From assembly GCA_034387635.1 (NCBI GenBank), contig JAOANU010000016.1, positions 62,001 through 126,000 on the forward strand: a stretch of 64,000 bases of DNA. Direction: 5' to 3'. The DNA comes from Rhodosporidiobolus odoratus (lineage: Eukaryota > Basidiomycota > Microbotryomycetes > Sporidiobolales > Sporidiobolaceae). The translations under genes were made by a program, and so were the position numbers. The notes beneath the pieces were generated by a model. It made no database searches, had not been told where the DNA came from, and was given only the letters and a program-made list of their open reading frames with translations. Shown one piece after another: positions 21,184-33,301 of the stretch (positions are counted from its first letter, which is position 1; each line of letters opens with the position of its first letter).

Positions 21184-24100
21184 TTACTGGTCCGTTGGAG
21201 CGTTGAAAACCAGGCTAAACGCCCTATCCCCATCCGAAACGACGATCGCACTCCTGCTCGGCGGTTGCGGGGCAGGCGGAGCCATAGAACCGACCCTCGA
21301 ATTCGCGTTGCCGCCGCCTCCACCTCCTCCGCCGCCATAGGGAGATCCGTACCGAGCTGCAGGTGAATTAGGGTGGTACTGCTGCTGTTGTTGTTGCTGC
21401 TGGTAGTACGTAGACGAAGCGGAAGAGGAGGGTGGAGAGTCGGCGAAGAGAGAACGGATGTTGTTGCCCGGGATGATTTGCATAAGAGCGCCGGACTCGA
21501 CATGGCGGACTTCGATGAAGGTGGGTTCGAAGGCGAGGACGTAGGGGTAGTGGAGAGCTGCAGAAGCGTCAGGGGTTAGTACAAGACGCGACCAAGAGGT
21601 GATAAGGAGCTGAGCCAACCGAAAGAGGTTGGGAACCCTTCCCACTGAATGATCCAGTTGCTCTTTGCTCGCCACCCATTCTTGTTGACATAAAACGCGA
21701 ATTCTGCTCCGCCACCAAAACAGTTCAGTACACTGCCATCGAATCGAAATCAAATCGATGGGAACCTGAACATACCGTCGTAGCACAACAAGAATTCCCC
21801 CTCGATTCGGTAAATCGCGATCGGTTTGGCGTTCTCCCGCTTTTGGACGAAATCGAGGCTCGAGTCGGCAGGGTCAAGCAAGCCTTGAGTGTCGAGCGTC
21901 TCGAGGTCGACGATCTCGAAGCCTTTCGTGCAGCCAACGCAGAGTTTGGACTTCAAGAAGTGAACGGAGGAGGATTCGGTTGGGATGTAGAACTCCTGCG
22001 AAAGTCCCGACGTCGTCAGCGTTCGTCCGAGAACTGGCTAGGAGAGAGAAATGGGCGAGGGAGCGTGGAGAAAGACGGCAGAGGGCGAACCTTGAACACC
22101 CTCAAACTTTCATTACTACCCTGCAAGAACTTCCTCAAAGCCGGTTGCTTCTTCCCGCCTCTGGCCTGATCAATCGGTTCGAGCGTCTTGATCGTACTCG
22201 ACACGTTGCCAGACTTGACAACGCAGACGAGAGTGCGACCGAGGCACTGACCGGCTTTGAAGAAGGTGGCCGAAGCAGAGATTTTACGTGCTCGTTTGGC
22301 GGCGCCGATGGCGTCTCCTGGGTCGAGGTGGTCGACGAAGAAGGTTTGAACGGCTTTGTCTGCGCGTAATCGCGAGATGACACGATGAGTCAGCTAGAGA
22401 ACTGGAAGATGAAACATCGGGGCTAGGGAATTCGCGTACCGGCGAGAACGATGAGGATTCCCTGCTCTTCGAGGACGTCGAGCTGAGTGACGTTCGGGAC
22501 GGAGATGACCTTGACCGGGACCTTGTTCTTCTCCAGCAGGTCGGCGAGGTAGACACCGTTGTCCGTGCCATAGACCATTCGATTGCCGTTGTCTGCGCGC
22601 GCGCAAGTATCGATTGTTAGCAGAGTGGCCTCACACTATCAAGCGCGAAGGAGAAGAAGCAGGGCAAAGCGGAAGGTACTGTTCGAAGACGTACCGAAAG
22701 GCGCGGCACAGGTTAACCGATTAGTCCCCACAAAGTACCCCGCCGACAACGGTACCGTCTCAAACACCAAACTCCTCTCCCTCAACTCATTCTGCCGTTC
22801 CTCGATCTGATCCAACCATTTCTTACGGGCAGTCCACGTACTCGCCCACAAGGTGATCTGGTAGCCTCTTCGACCGAGGTGAATGAACGTTAGGGCGTAG
22901 CCTTGTTTCGAGTTCTTCTGGTCGAGTTGAGGAGGCGGGAGAGGGGCGGTGGAGGAGGTGCGGGCCATGAGGGAACGGGGCCGGACTACGCCGCCTCGGG
23001 CGGTGGCGGCGTCATCGACTGGCGCAACGACAAGTAGCTCGAGGGGGATGGGCTGCATCCGAGTCAATGGTCAGTATCGCGTGCCCGCCTCACAACCCCC
23101 CATCTCCCGTGATAGCACTGACGCACCTTTCGATAAACCTTGTACTGTTCATTCTTGCTCTTCTGCTTGACCATGAGCACGGCATGATCGAACAAAAAGA
23201 CCTGCAGCTCGGCGCTCTCGCTCTGGGTCCCCCCGCGTTTCTTGAGCGGCCCTTTGAAGATGAGTTCTCGATCTTCGTCGCGGAGTCGGAGGTCCTGTTG
23301 CAACCAAAAACAAGAACAAAACAAAGCGTCAGCTACGGACGACCCAAGAGTGGAGAGAGAGGAGAGGAGAGAAGGTCGAGACCCAAGACGAAGACGTACG
23401 ACGGCCTCGCCATTCTTGAACACCAACTGCCTATCCAACTGCTGCAAATTGAACCGATTCTCACTCCTCCCCGTCTCGACATTGACTTTTTGCAGAAACT
23501 CTCGAACCATCTTGATCACCTTTGGCAAGGCGACCTTGTCAGGGTTATCGTCGGCGGTATGTTTCAGGCAGGCTTCGAGGAGGAGAGGGTAACGGGCGAG
23601 TCGGGTGGTAGGTTTAGTTAGGTAACCGTTGAGCTCGAGTTTGCGGGATTCGGGTAGGCGCTCGGTTTCCTGCGGTTACGCCGGAAAGACAGTCAGTCTG
23701 TTGACCTCGTTGCGCGCAGCGGGGTGCACAGAGAGAAACAAAGAGACACGAAACGCACCTCGACAAACTTGGCAAACGCCGGATTACTCCCCTTCTCCTT
23801 CTCAAACTCATACTTGCCATACAACTGATGCGCGCCATACTTGACAAACGGCGCAAACCCAGGTACGACGTCGAGAAAGATGTCCCCAATGTGATCGACG
23901 ACGTGAGCCTGTTTTTGTCGCTTGTTGAGCAGTTCAGAGAGGCGAACGTTGACCGAGTGGATCTCGAGGACGTTCCAGAAGAGTTGGGTGAGGAAGTCTT
24001 CCCGACGGACGGGATCGGGGATGATGGAAGTGGAGGCACGGAGGGGTTTGATCCAGGACTGCAGGGAGCGCGCGGGCAAAAGGTGAGCGACTCATTGCGA

Positions 24101-26653
24101 TTCAGTGGTGTAGCGTAGCGAGAGACAAGGATATAACGTACATCTCGCAAGTACTCGAGATCCCGCACAAAGTCTCGCTCGGTGTAAAAGACTTCGTTGA
24201 TCGCTTCCTGACGCTTCTTCTCCGTGTCCGAAGTCGAATCACTGATCTCTTGGGGGACCGAATGAATCCAGAGTGATCCAGGTTCCTGCGCATCCACGTC
24301 GTAAGAAACCGTCAACAACCAGACCAGCACTCGAAGAAGAAGAAACGAAAAGAAGAGTATAGTTGAGGGGACAGATTTCGGAAAACGTACCCTCAACCCC
24401 GTCACACTCTCAGTACTAACCCTCCTCCTCAACCCCCCTTTCCCATCCAACGCAACCCCTTCCAATCCCGAATTCAACCCCTCCCTCTTAAGGTTCAACC
24501 TGGCCTGCTGTTCCAACCTCCTCGGGCATGCGATCGAGTAGCATAACCGATCTCGGGTACACGTTGGGGAGTAACAATCGGTGAGGAGGGTAAAGACGCC
24601 AGAGGGGAGTTCGTCTTCTTCTGCTTGTTGCTGTTGCTGGTGTTGCTGCTGAGATTGACCTTGGGCTTGTGAGGAAACCGCAGCACCGAAATGACTACTA
24701 GCGGAAGTCACCCCACTTGCCACCGAAGCTTGACCACTATTCGCCCTCGCCGCCGTCGGTGCCACAACCCCGGCCCCCAATTCACCTGCAACAGTCGGAA
24801 CCTCCAACTCCATCAACCTCTCCCTAAACTGATAAACCTCCCCGACACTGTCCCTCAACCTATGATCATACGTGACATCGTGGAAAAACTTTTGTGCGTC
24901 CAAAGCTCGACCCAGCAAGAGGGCGAGGTTTCGATCCGAGGTTTTGATGATGTGGGCGATTTTGTCCACCGCTTCTCGACCGGAAAAGGCGGATTGGTAG
25001 ACCAGTCCGTCTTTTGAGAGGGGAGTCAAGAGAAGGAGCGATCGGAAGGCAAAGGCTACGCGGGAGAGGAGGGCGGGGTAGACGACTGGCGTGCGGGAGC
25101 GGTGTGGGTTCGAGATGGTAGGGGCAACCTTGGCTGCGTTAGGGTTTGATGCGAAGGATGAGGTAGGAGTCGGGAGCGAAGGAGCGTGCGAGATAGGTAG
25201 AGAGCCATGAGAGGAAGGCCGGGGAGTGACGGGTAGGTGTGGTTGCGAGGCGGCGTACCGACCCGCTCCGGATTGGCCGTAAGGAGACGATGATGGTAAG
25301 TTGCCTTCAGGTCCGTAACCGGAGCCGATAGCGAGGTTCCTCAACATGTCGGATGGGGGGCGCTCGGAAGACGAGAAGGAGAAGCTGCGATGGTCTGGAG
25401 GGAGGGCATAAGGGCCGCCGCCACTTGGCGAGGTTCGACTGGATATAAGCTGAGAAGGGAGGATTCGCATCGACTCGCTCGATTTTCGGGAATACAGGTT
25501 GGGATGCGCGGCGCCGTTTGAGTTGAGGTAGGGTGCGGGCGAATGGGAAGGATAGGATTGAAGCGAGACCATCGAGGCGTTGATGGGGTGAAGCGAGGTC
25601 GGGACAGACGCTTGAGAAGGGTAAATGGAGCGAAGGTCCGAGTCGGCAGAAGAACGCCGAGATCGGTCGTAGGTTACTGCTGCTTGCGGAGTGTATGAGG
25701 AGGAAGACGCGGCGGGAAAGTCGCCTGTCCATATGTAAGAAGGTCGTCAGCACGATCCGTGGTCAGCAAGTACGCAAAGAGGCAACCGCAACATTCACGT
25801 ACCGTAACCCCCGATCCCATCTCCGTACCCATCAACCTCCACCGCGCTGGCCGGACTTCCTCTCTTGCCCTGCATTCCATATCCCGCCTGGGTTGGCGTC
25901 GCTCCTCCTCCTCCTCCTCCTCCTCCTCCAGTCATACTACTCGTCCAGCTCGAATCTACGTAGCCTTCCGCTCCCCCTCTTCCAACCGCACTACTGCTCT
26001 GCCAATTTCCGAAGAAATCGTCCATCGCTCCGCCTGATGAGATCATCTCCGGTAACCTCGGTGGGGCACCTCCCCCTCCCCCTCCTCCCGAGTATGCAGA
26101 GGCAGGCGGGATCGAAGAAGCCGGAGTACCGGTCGTCGCGAGGGAGGCGAGATCCGAGTCGGGATAAGAAGAATAGGGAAGGAGGGATGAGACGCTGCTG
26201 CTGCTCGGAACCGGGTAGAGGGACGAGCTCGCACTCGTCGTCGTACTTGTACTGGCCGAGGCGGGACCGGAAGACATGGTTGGAGCGGCATAGGCTGGAC
26301 GAGCGGAGGCAGAGGCGTAGGAGCGACTGGCGCCGGGTGGGGGTGCAGGAGGCGAAGGGTCGTCGGCGGCTACGCCAGAAGAGGGGTAGTAGCCCGTTGC
26401 AGCCGACGACGCGGTCGAAGCAGGTGGAGGAAGGGAGTGATCGTAACTCCCGTAATCGGCGTAGGCCTGTGCAGAGGAGTAACTCGAATGGGCGTTTTGA
26501 TTCCAACTCCCCGCGGGTGTTGATCCTGGTCCTGCTCCAGCGTAGCCAGCGTCGCTCGAGGTGCGGTAGCTGCTCACGCTTGACCGGCCTTGTGTTCCTC
26601 CGGTTCCTCCTGAGGCCATACCGAACTGAGCGTAGTGACCTGGTTGCTGCTGT

Positions 26654-26685
<32 letters not shown>

Positions 26686-26997
26686 CTGATACGACTGTTG
26701 CGGCTGGGTGTAAGAGGCGTAATCGGGGTAGCCAGACTGGCTTTGGGCATAGTATCCTCCCGCTCCTCCTCCTCCTCCACCACCATGCCCCAGGGATTGA
26801 GCTCCCAAACTTTGTTGTCCATACCTGTATTGCGGTTGTGCTTGAGAGGCATAGTACGAGGTGGACTGTGACGGTGGATGGTGACTTGTAGGTCTCTGGA
26901 GAGAGTTGATCGAGGCAGAGGCAGCGGACGAAGGAGGAGCTGGACGACGAAACAGTTCGTCAAACGCTCGTTCCCGAGCTGCGCCGTGTTGTGACAT
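21184..26997 (-). CDS. ROM2: Rho1 guanine-nucleotide exchange factor, Rom1/Rom2 type
   Basis: This protein activates the Rho1 GTPase in the cell-wall-integrity pathway at sites of polarised growth. Domains in order: a long Ser/Gly/Gln-rich N-terminus; a DEP domain (SGREAVDKIAHIIKT, then LGRALDAQKFFHDVTYDHR, a pattern characteristic of fungal Rom2); a DH/RhoGEF domain (RQEAINEVFYTERDFVRDLE ... TRLARYPLLLEACLKHT); a PH domain (LIFKGPLKKRGG ... VFLFDHAVLMVKQK); and a C-terminal CNH/citron domain (NRMVYGTDNGVYLADL, KLCVGCTKGFEIVDLETL, LAFEPTFIEVRHVESG). I chose the ATG at 26997 (MSQHGAARERAFDELF). An in-frame ATG at 27276 exists, but a good intron (donor near 27124, acceptor TTACAG near 27035) interrupts it out of frame, so it looks like a 5' UTR intron. 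About 1,500 residues, many short introns. Confidence 0.9.
26644..26689. repeat. CTG/CAG trinucleotide run coding polyglutamine
   Basis: Imperfect CTG/TTG triplets on the plus strand read as CAG/CAA on the coding strand and give about 15 glutamines in the N-terminal tail of the Rom2-like protein. A shorter Gln run (about 21381-21402) and several Gly runs (about 21311-21340, 25905-25932 and 26765-26785) lie in the same gene. Confidence 0.85.
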
Positions 26998-27712
26998 TGA
27001 AGAGTCGGTTGACTGGCGAGTCGGTGTCGAGACTCTGTAAGGGTATGCGTTTTGTGATACAGTTGTAAGGAAGGGGAGAGGAGTGGAACGTCGAGTGAGG
27101 GGACGGAGCGGAGTAACGCTTACCTCGTCGATCGCACTCCTGAGTGTCCCGCTAGACGCGTGAGAGCTGCTCAGATGCTCAGCACACAAGTCTCGCTCGC
27201 CGATGCTGTCCCAGTCGAGGTGGAAGATGCCGAGAAAAGAAAAACGCCTGTCTCGCTTTTCTCGGCGACGGTTCATTCAGGCGTCACTTGTGGGAGTGGC
27301 TGTGTGCCATGAGCGGTCAAAAAGACTGTACTTGGTCTCCCGAGGTGCCTGATTGATTTTAAAAGTCAACGCCGGCAAGTCGCTTTCTCTGTTCCGCATC
27401 GCGTGAGCAGACTTTCCTCTTGTTACGTCGCTCCAAGCACCAGCTACACCGTACCAGCTCTCTTGATCCAGCTGCCAGTGCCCAGCGTACGCCTCTGTCC
27501 TCTACATTCGCCGTCCTTGTCTTGCCCCCACTTTGCCAGTGGTTCTTTCACGCCCATGATCGCCATCTCTCTCCTGTTCCTTCCTTCTTCAGCCTTCAAC
27601 TTACACGCGACTGCCTTCGACATTCTCTGACGCGTGACCCTCTGCAGCCTAACTCATCTAGTCCCTCTCATCACCCGTCCACACCCGCTTCTTCCCCCGG
27701 CACTCCCCCCAC
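26998..27712. promoter_or_regulatory. Divergent promoter region (Rho GEF / acyl-CoA dehydrogenase)
   Basis: 715 bp between two divergent starts. The left part holds the probable 5' UTR intron of the Rho GEF gene (about 27035-27123). The right part is C/T-rich up to the dehydrogenase ATG. Confidence 0.5.
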
Positions 27713-30502
27713 ATGATGCTCCGCCACCCCGTCCGCCGTCTCCTCGCCTCGCGTCCCAGCCAGGCAGCTCGACAGTTCGCCTCTGAAGCCACCGCCACAG
27801 CGGGGCTCGGTCCTTGCTTCGAGCTGAGCGAGGAACAGACCGCGATCAAAGAGTTGGCCAGGTCGTTCACGGTTCGTGGGCACTTCTCCATCCTCCTTTT
27901 GTCTTATCAGGTTTCAAGGGGTTGGCTGACAAATTCAACTCGCAGGAGAACGAGATTGTCCCAGTCGCAGCAGAGTATGACCGGACAATGGCCGTACGGG
28001 TTTTACTTCCTTTTTTTTCTGCCACCCCATCTCCCTCGTGCTGTCCGTACTTTGTTCCCCAAATGGCTATATCCTGACCGTCATACACTTCTTCCTTGCA
28101 GTATCCGTGGGACGTGATCAAGAAAGCGCATGCCGAAGGGCTTGTTAACGTGCATGTACCCGAAGAGGTGCGTTTCGAGTTGGGTTCCTGCGTTCACCTG
28201 CTCGGTCACTCCACGTGATGATCAGGCGACGAAACCGCCTGAACTACTTCCTGCGTACAGTACGGCGGTGCCGGTCTCTCGGTCATGTCCAGCTCACTCG
28301 TCTCAGAAGAATTGGTATGCTCCGCTTCTTGCTTTTTTCCTTTCTGCCCGGGTCAACCACCTCGTGCCACCCGGTGTCCCCCCTCGTGCCGCTGACGGAC
28401 GTCGCTGGCCCACTCCCCATTCCCAACTTTCAGGCCTACGGCTGTTCAGGCATTCAGACCGGTTCGTCTTTTCCTCCTCGTCCTCCTACGCCTACTCTAG
28501 GACTAGACCCCTCTTCTTCTCATTACAGCCATCGAAGCCAACGGTCTCGCCTCAGCCCCGCTCCTCGTCGCCGGTTCCGACAACCAGAAACGCAACTTCC
28601 TCGGTCGATTGACCGAAGAACCCCTCATGGCCGCCTATGGGGTCTCTGAGCCTGGAGCGGGAAGCGATGTGGCGGGTATTCAGACGAGGGCCAAGAAGGT
28701 GCCGGGAGGGTATGAGGTAAATGGGAGTAAGATGTGGATTACCGTGCGTCTCTGCTAGTCCTTTCTTTCTCTTTTTTCGTCTTCCCCCTCGTCAGCTTGC
28801 CGTGGCCTTCTTACCAGTGCCTCACGTCTGACTGTATTACCCTCCACCTTTCCTGTACCCTTCTACTTGGCCTCGTTACGCACAGAACGGAGGCGTCGCC
28901 TCGTGGTACTTCCTCCTAGCCAAGACCGACCCCGATGCCAAACCCCACAAATCTCTTTCTGGTTTCATCGTTGAAGCCGATTCGAAGGGGATCTCGGTTG
29001 ACAAGAAGCTGGTTAATATGGGGCAGAGGTGCAGTGATACGAGGATCATCAATTTTGGTGCGTCGATACGGAGATCACCGTCTCGGTCGCTCTCCAGCGT
29101 GGTTGAGGTGGCTGAGACTAGTGATACTCGTATGGGACTACAGAGAACGTCTTCGTTCCGGACGAGAACCTACTCGGCAGCGAAGGGTCCGTCTCGTTTT
29201 CTTGAACCCTTCTCAGCCTTTTCCCCTGTCTCTTCCGTGTGTGGCACTGAGTGTCCCTATCCCTCGAGCAGCGACGGATTCAAGATTGCCATGTCCGCCT
29301 TTGATATCACCCGTCCGCTTGTCGCCGCTGGAGCTGTCGGACTCGCTCAAAGGGCTTTGGTCGAAGCCGCTAAATACGCTGGTGAACGTACGTTACGGAC
29401 CCTTTGTTTCTCCAGGCGTCTCTCTCTCATTGCATCTCCGTGAATCTATGCGTAGGTAAGACCTTCGGAACCCCGATCATCAAGCATCAAGCGATTCAAA
29501 CCATCCTCGCAGAAATGGCCATCGCGGCTGAATGTTCTCGGTTTGTCCTATTTCTCTCTACCTTCCCTCCTACCCTGCCTCCCTCTTTCCCTCCTTTTCT
29601 CTGTCTCTCCCACTGACGCTGCGCATTGTATCCCGTTATGAGCAACAGCAACGCCGTCTGGCGCGCAGCGCTCGCGAAAGATTCGAACGATCCGAAACGT
29701 ACTTATTACGCTTCAATCGCCAAGGCATTTGCGAGTAGGTCGGCGGTGACCAATGCGGATAAGGCGGTGCAGGTGTTTGGTGGAGCTGGGTGTGCGTTAT
29801 TTGACGTCCTTTCTAACGCTCGTTCTTTCGCGTCTTGTGGCGCTGTATCATGGCGCCGAGACGATGTGACCAAGGGTGTCTGGAGCTGATGACCTTTCCC
29901 CTGGCGTGTCCCGCTCGCAGACAATACAGAATACCCGGTCGAGAAACTGTTCCGGTTCGTCTTTACCCTTTCCCTCTTTCCCCCCGCTGCCCAAGTCCTT
30001 CTGATCGAGCTTGACCCTCTTTTCCGTCTGTGACTTGCAGTGACTCGAAGATCTTCGAGCTTTACGAAGGTACGCTTCGTCTTCTGTCCTTTCCACATCT
30101 TACCCCGGAAGGCCAAGTTGAGAAGGTCAAACAGAACAGTCTTGACTGACTTCTCGCTCGCTACTTGACTATCACGAGCAGGTACTACCTTTCCACATCT
30201 TACCCCGGAAGGCCAAGTTGAGAAGGTCAAACAGAACAGTCTTGACTGACTTCTCGCTCGCTACTTGACTATCACGAGCAGGTACTACCCAGGTAAGTGC
30301 CATCCCATACTAGAGAGTTTCCATCCACCTCGGTCCCCCCCCATCCCCTCCGCGAAGCCAGAAGAAGAGAAGACACGAGGTGCTGACCCAAGCTATTCTT
30401 TCTCGCGCCCTCATCATTTGTTGGCCATTACTACCGCTGCGAACCGCTCGTCAGATTCAAAACCTCGTCATTGGTCGCGTCGTCGCTCAAGACTACGCCT
30501 AA
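27713..30502 (+). CDS. Acyl-CoA dehydrogenase, medium-chain type, mitochondrial
   Basis: FAD-dependent first step of beta-oxidation. The N-terminus [20 protein letters not shown] is an evident mitochondrial presequence. Conserved segments across about twelve exons are [51 protein letters not shown] (the FAD/substrate signature), [45 protein letters not shown] and [20 protein letters not shown]. The catalytic glutamate is in ELYEGTTQIQNL, the ACADM/SCAD-like position. The C-terminus is GRVVAQDYA with TAA at 30500-30502. The end of the gene is unusual: the exon ending at 30069 (ELYE plus one base of the Gly codon) is joined through a duplicated intron to an 11-nt exon at 30282-30292, then over a 162-nt intron to the last exon at 30455. 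See the repeat entry. MCAD-like is the best fit; exact chain-length specificity is inference. Confidence 0.9.
30088..30289. repeat. Exact 100-bp tandem duplication spanning an intron 3' splice site
   Basis: Bases 30088-30189 are repeated exactly at 30188-30289 (period 100). Each unit contains the 3' half of the intron, its CAG acceptor and the first 8 nt of the next exon, so there are two acceptors, at 30181 and 30281. Only the second is followed by the CAG|GTAAGT that closes the 11-nt exon. Use of the first acceptor would shift the frame (offset 100) and meet a TGA within copy 2. Confidence 0.95.
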
Positions 30503-31106
30503 GTGACAAGCCCGTCTACAACCGCGCACCTCTTTCCGTCTCTTGTTCCTTTTCTTTACGCTGGTTTCTCCCCCTACTTCTCGTTATCGCTTGTTCAATC
30601 GCCTGTCGCAACTTCTCCCGTGTTCTGTGTAGATCCATCTCCCGCGTTGTTTGCATGTTCTCCCCCGTCGTTTTGCGAAGAACAACCTTTCGTCCTCCTG
30701 AGCTGTTGTCCTTTCTTTATCAAGGCTACTGCTTGCAGATCTGGGCAGTCAGTAAGCGGCTCCTAGCATGAGAAAAATTTGACACCATGATTTGTCGAGC
30801 GCAGCCTGAGAGGAAGCTAGCTTCGTGTCTATTCTGATGAGCTCCCCAAAGCAGGTGTCCGATGGAGTGTATAATACAGTCTCCGAAGAGAACAGAACCG
30901 GGGCCAGTAGTGCTACATGATACTTCGGATGTCAAGTGACCAAAGGGGGTGAGGCCTAGGAGTAAGGAGGGAAAAAAAAGAAAAAGATCGTCCATTATGT
31001 GTTCCTCTATCTCTCTTTCTACGATTGCACCCCTCAACTGCCTCAGCTCCAACCCGACGCCAACCCGAAATACCCGTCTCAAACCTGAGCAAAAAAAGAA
31101 AACACC
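30503..31106. other. Convergent 3' spacer
   Basis: 604 bp between the ends of the acyl-CoA dehydrogenase and ROG1-like genes. It holds pyrimidine-rich tracts on the left and A-rich runs near 30970-30990 and 31088-31100. ORFs here have no domain support. Confidence 0.45.
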
Positions 31107-33301
31107 TCACAACCTAAATTCCTTAGCCCAATGATCCACTACCTGTTTCCCCATCTTAGCCGCCCAAAAGTTTGGATCCCTCCTCACAATAACCCCATGA
31201 CTATGTCTAACCTCTGGCATATGAACGAAATGTTTTCTGAGTTGGGGAAGAGCGTTTAGGTGGGTTAGTTGGAAGGTTTGAGAGGGGGTTAGGAGGGGGT
31301 CGGTTTTTAGAGCGGTGGCGAGGGTTAGGTCGGAGGAGGGGGGGTGGGGCAAGGGAGATTGTCGGGGTGGTGGTGGTGGAGGAGAGGGTAGGGAGGCGGA
31401 CGAGGAAAGGGAGGCAGAGGAAGTAGTAGACGTGGTGGTCGACGACGAGATAGAGGGAAAGTCTTTTCCGTCTAGCTTCGTCGCCCCGCCATCGCCTTGG
31501 CCGAAAAGAGTCGCCTCACTACCTCGAGCTGCGGCCGTAGCCCCCTCAACCGGAGTCGCCACTCCACTCGTAACCGCGCTCCTGACGCCCTCCCCCTCTC
31601 TGTCAATGGGCGTATCCAACCCCCCCGCGTACTCAGGATTTTCAACCCCCGCAACCTCAACCACCTCCGCCATCCTGACCCCCACCCTTTGTAACATCCC
31701 CTCAACCCCCTCACCTCTCTTCTTCCTAGCCTCGTTGATTCGTTTCCGACTCTGTCGACCTTGAAGGGAGAACCGAACGATGAGGAAGGTGACAAAGATA
31801 GGAAGGGTTAGGGGGAGGGAGAGGACTACGACCCAGGCTTTTGGGCGAGAGACGGGGTAGGAGGATGGGCGGAGGAGCATGGGTAGGCGGGGGAGTCGGC
31901 GGGTAAGTTTTTTCCAGAGGGTTGGAGGCTGGGTCGGCTTGAGCGAGGTGGAGGGGGGTGGGGGGATGTAGGTGTAGGTGTCGACTATTGGGGCGTCTTT
32001 GCGGAGGGTACTGTAGAACCCAAAGGAAGCACCAGGTGAGCTCATCAGAGCAAGGAAAGAAGGGGCGGAAAGAGTGAGCAGACCTGAAATGCAAACGTAC
32101 ATTTTCAGCTCGCCCTCGGTATAATCCGTCACCTTCTCCGGATCGTCCCCCCTCTTCTCGGCAACTTTCTGCGCCTTGGCCCTCGCCAACGCAAACGGAT
32201 CATGGGCCTCGAACGAACCGGTGATGAACGGCACGGTCCGGTCGTTGACACTGCGCAAAACAGAAAATTATGAGTGTTCCCTTCATTCAGAGACTAGAGA
32301 AGCAAAAACAGGGACGTACGTATTGGCATACACCTCGATCCTTTCGAACTTGCGCAAGGCTCTATAGAACGAATACCTCGGATCGGCCATAACCTTGAGC
32401 AACGGTTCCGCTTCTTCCTGGCCCTTTGCAATGAAGGGCAAAATCTTGCTGAACCTCTTCTTTCCTCCCTCGCTACTGTTTGTGTCATTAGGGGTTGAAG
32501 AACCGTTCGGGGCAGATTGCGGAGAGGCAGATCGGTAGGGATTGAAGCGGGAGGGGAGGAAGCGGTCTTTCTCGTAGAGTTGTTCGCCGGTGCGGGAGAG
32601 AAGACCTGCACATCTCAGAGCAAAGTCTATCAGATGGGATCCAGCATCACAGACTGAAGAAGGAATGGCTCACGTGCGCCGAGGTAACGGAAAACGCTGG
32701 ACCAGAAAGAGCGGTAGTGTGGGCTGTCAAGTCCAGGTGAGATTGTCAGTCTTGGATAGATTGGGAAGAAGAGGAGAGGAAAGGGATGTACATTCCGATG
32801 TGGGGCGTGGCGAACGTAGCAAAGTTGACGGGTTCGACATCCTGAAAAAAACTCGGTTGTCGGCTGTCGAGCAGACCAATGGTATACCTCGCTATCAGCC
32901 CGCCAAGAGAATATCTGCAGGCCACAGTAACAGGGATCAGTCTGAACGTTCCACATCGCATCAGCACAGGTATAGAGGAGAGCAACGCACCCAACAATAG
33001 AAAACCTATCAACCTTTCCACCCTCCTTCCTGATCCTCTCACACTCGTGATCAATCTCCTCGACAACCCTATCCGCACACAACGGAATACTATCATACCC
33101 ATAAGTCCAATCTACCGCGTTCCCTTTCGGTTCCAGGACGACCAACTTTACCTCCCTTCCTGAGGGGGCGGAACGGGATCGAGAGGAAGGGTTGAATCCT
33201 TTCGCTGTGGCATGCTTGAGAGCGGATTCGCCGATGTAGGTGATGTGTTGGGGAGCGCCCCAGAGGCCGTGACAGACGCAGATCAAGTGAGTGGACGCCA
33301 T
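31107..33301 (-). CDS. ROG1/LPL1-like serine lipase (DUF676 fold)
   Basis: An alpha/beta-hydrolase of the family that includes yeast Rog1 and the lipid-droplet phospholipase Lpl1. The ATG at 33301 gives MASTHLICVCHGLWGAPQHI, with the HGLWG oxyanion-loop motif at the very N-terminus. An intron splits the nucleophile region: FSIVG ends one exon and YSLGGLIARYTIGLL opens the next, giving GYSLGG. NFATFATPHIGI follows, then VNDRTVPFITGSFEAHDPFA, which holds the acid residue (NDRTVP). The His is probably in the C-terminal HSHGVIV stretch. After the catalytic core there is one hydrophobic segment (AWVVVLSLPLTLPIFVTFLI) that may anchor it to a membrane or lipid droplet. A Ser/Pro-rich insert separates it from the conserved end (ALPQLRKHFVHMPEVRHSHG). 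About 600 residues. Confidence 0.85.

Noticed and set aside
25695..26891. 398-codon plus-strand ORF opposite the Rho GEF gene
   Set aside because: It is Arg/Ser-rich and runs over triplet repeats; the minus frame carries the continuous N-terminal tail of the GEF.
27000..27276. N-terminal extension of the Rho GEF from an ATG at 27276
   Set aside because: A probable 5' UTR intron interrupts it and puts the two sides out of frame.
7423..33301. True co-regulated lipid gene cluster
   Set aside because: Genes are on both strands, interrupted by SEC1, ROM2 and a small membrane protein, with no shared promoter seen. Reported only as a loose neighbourhood.
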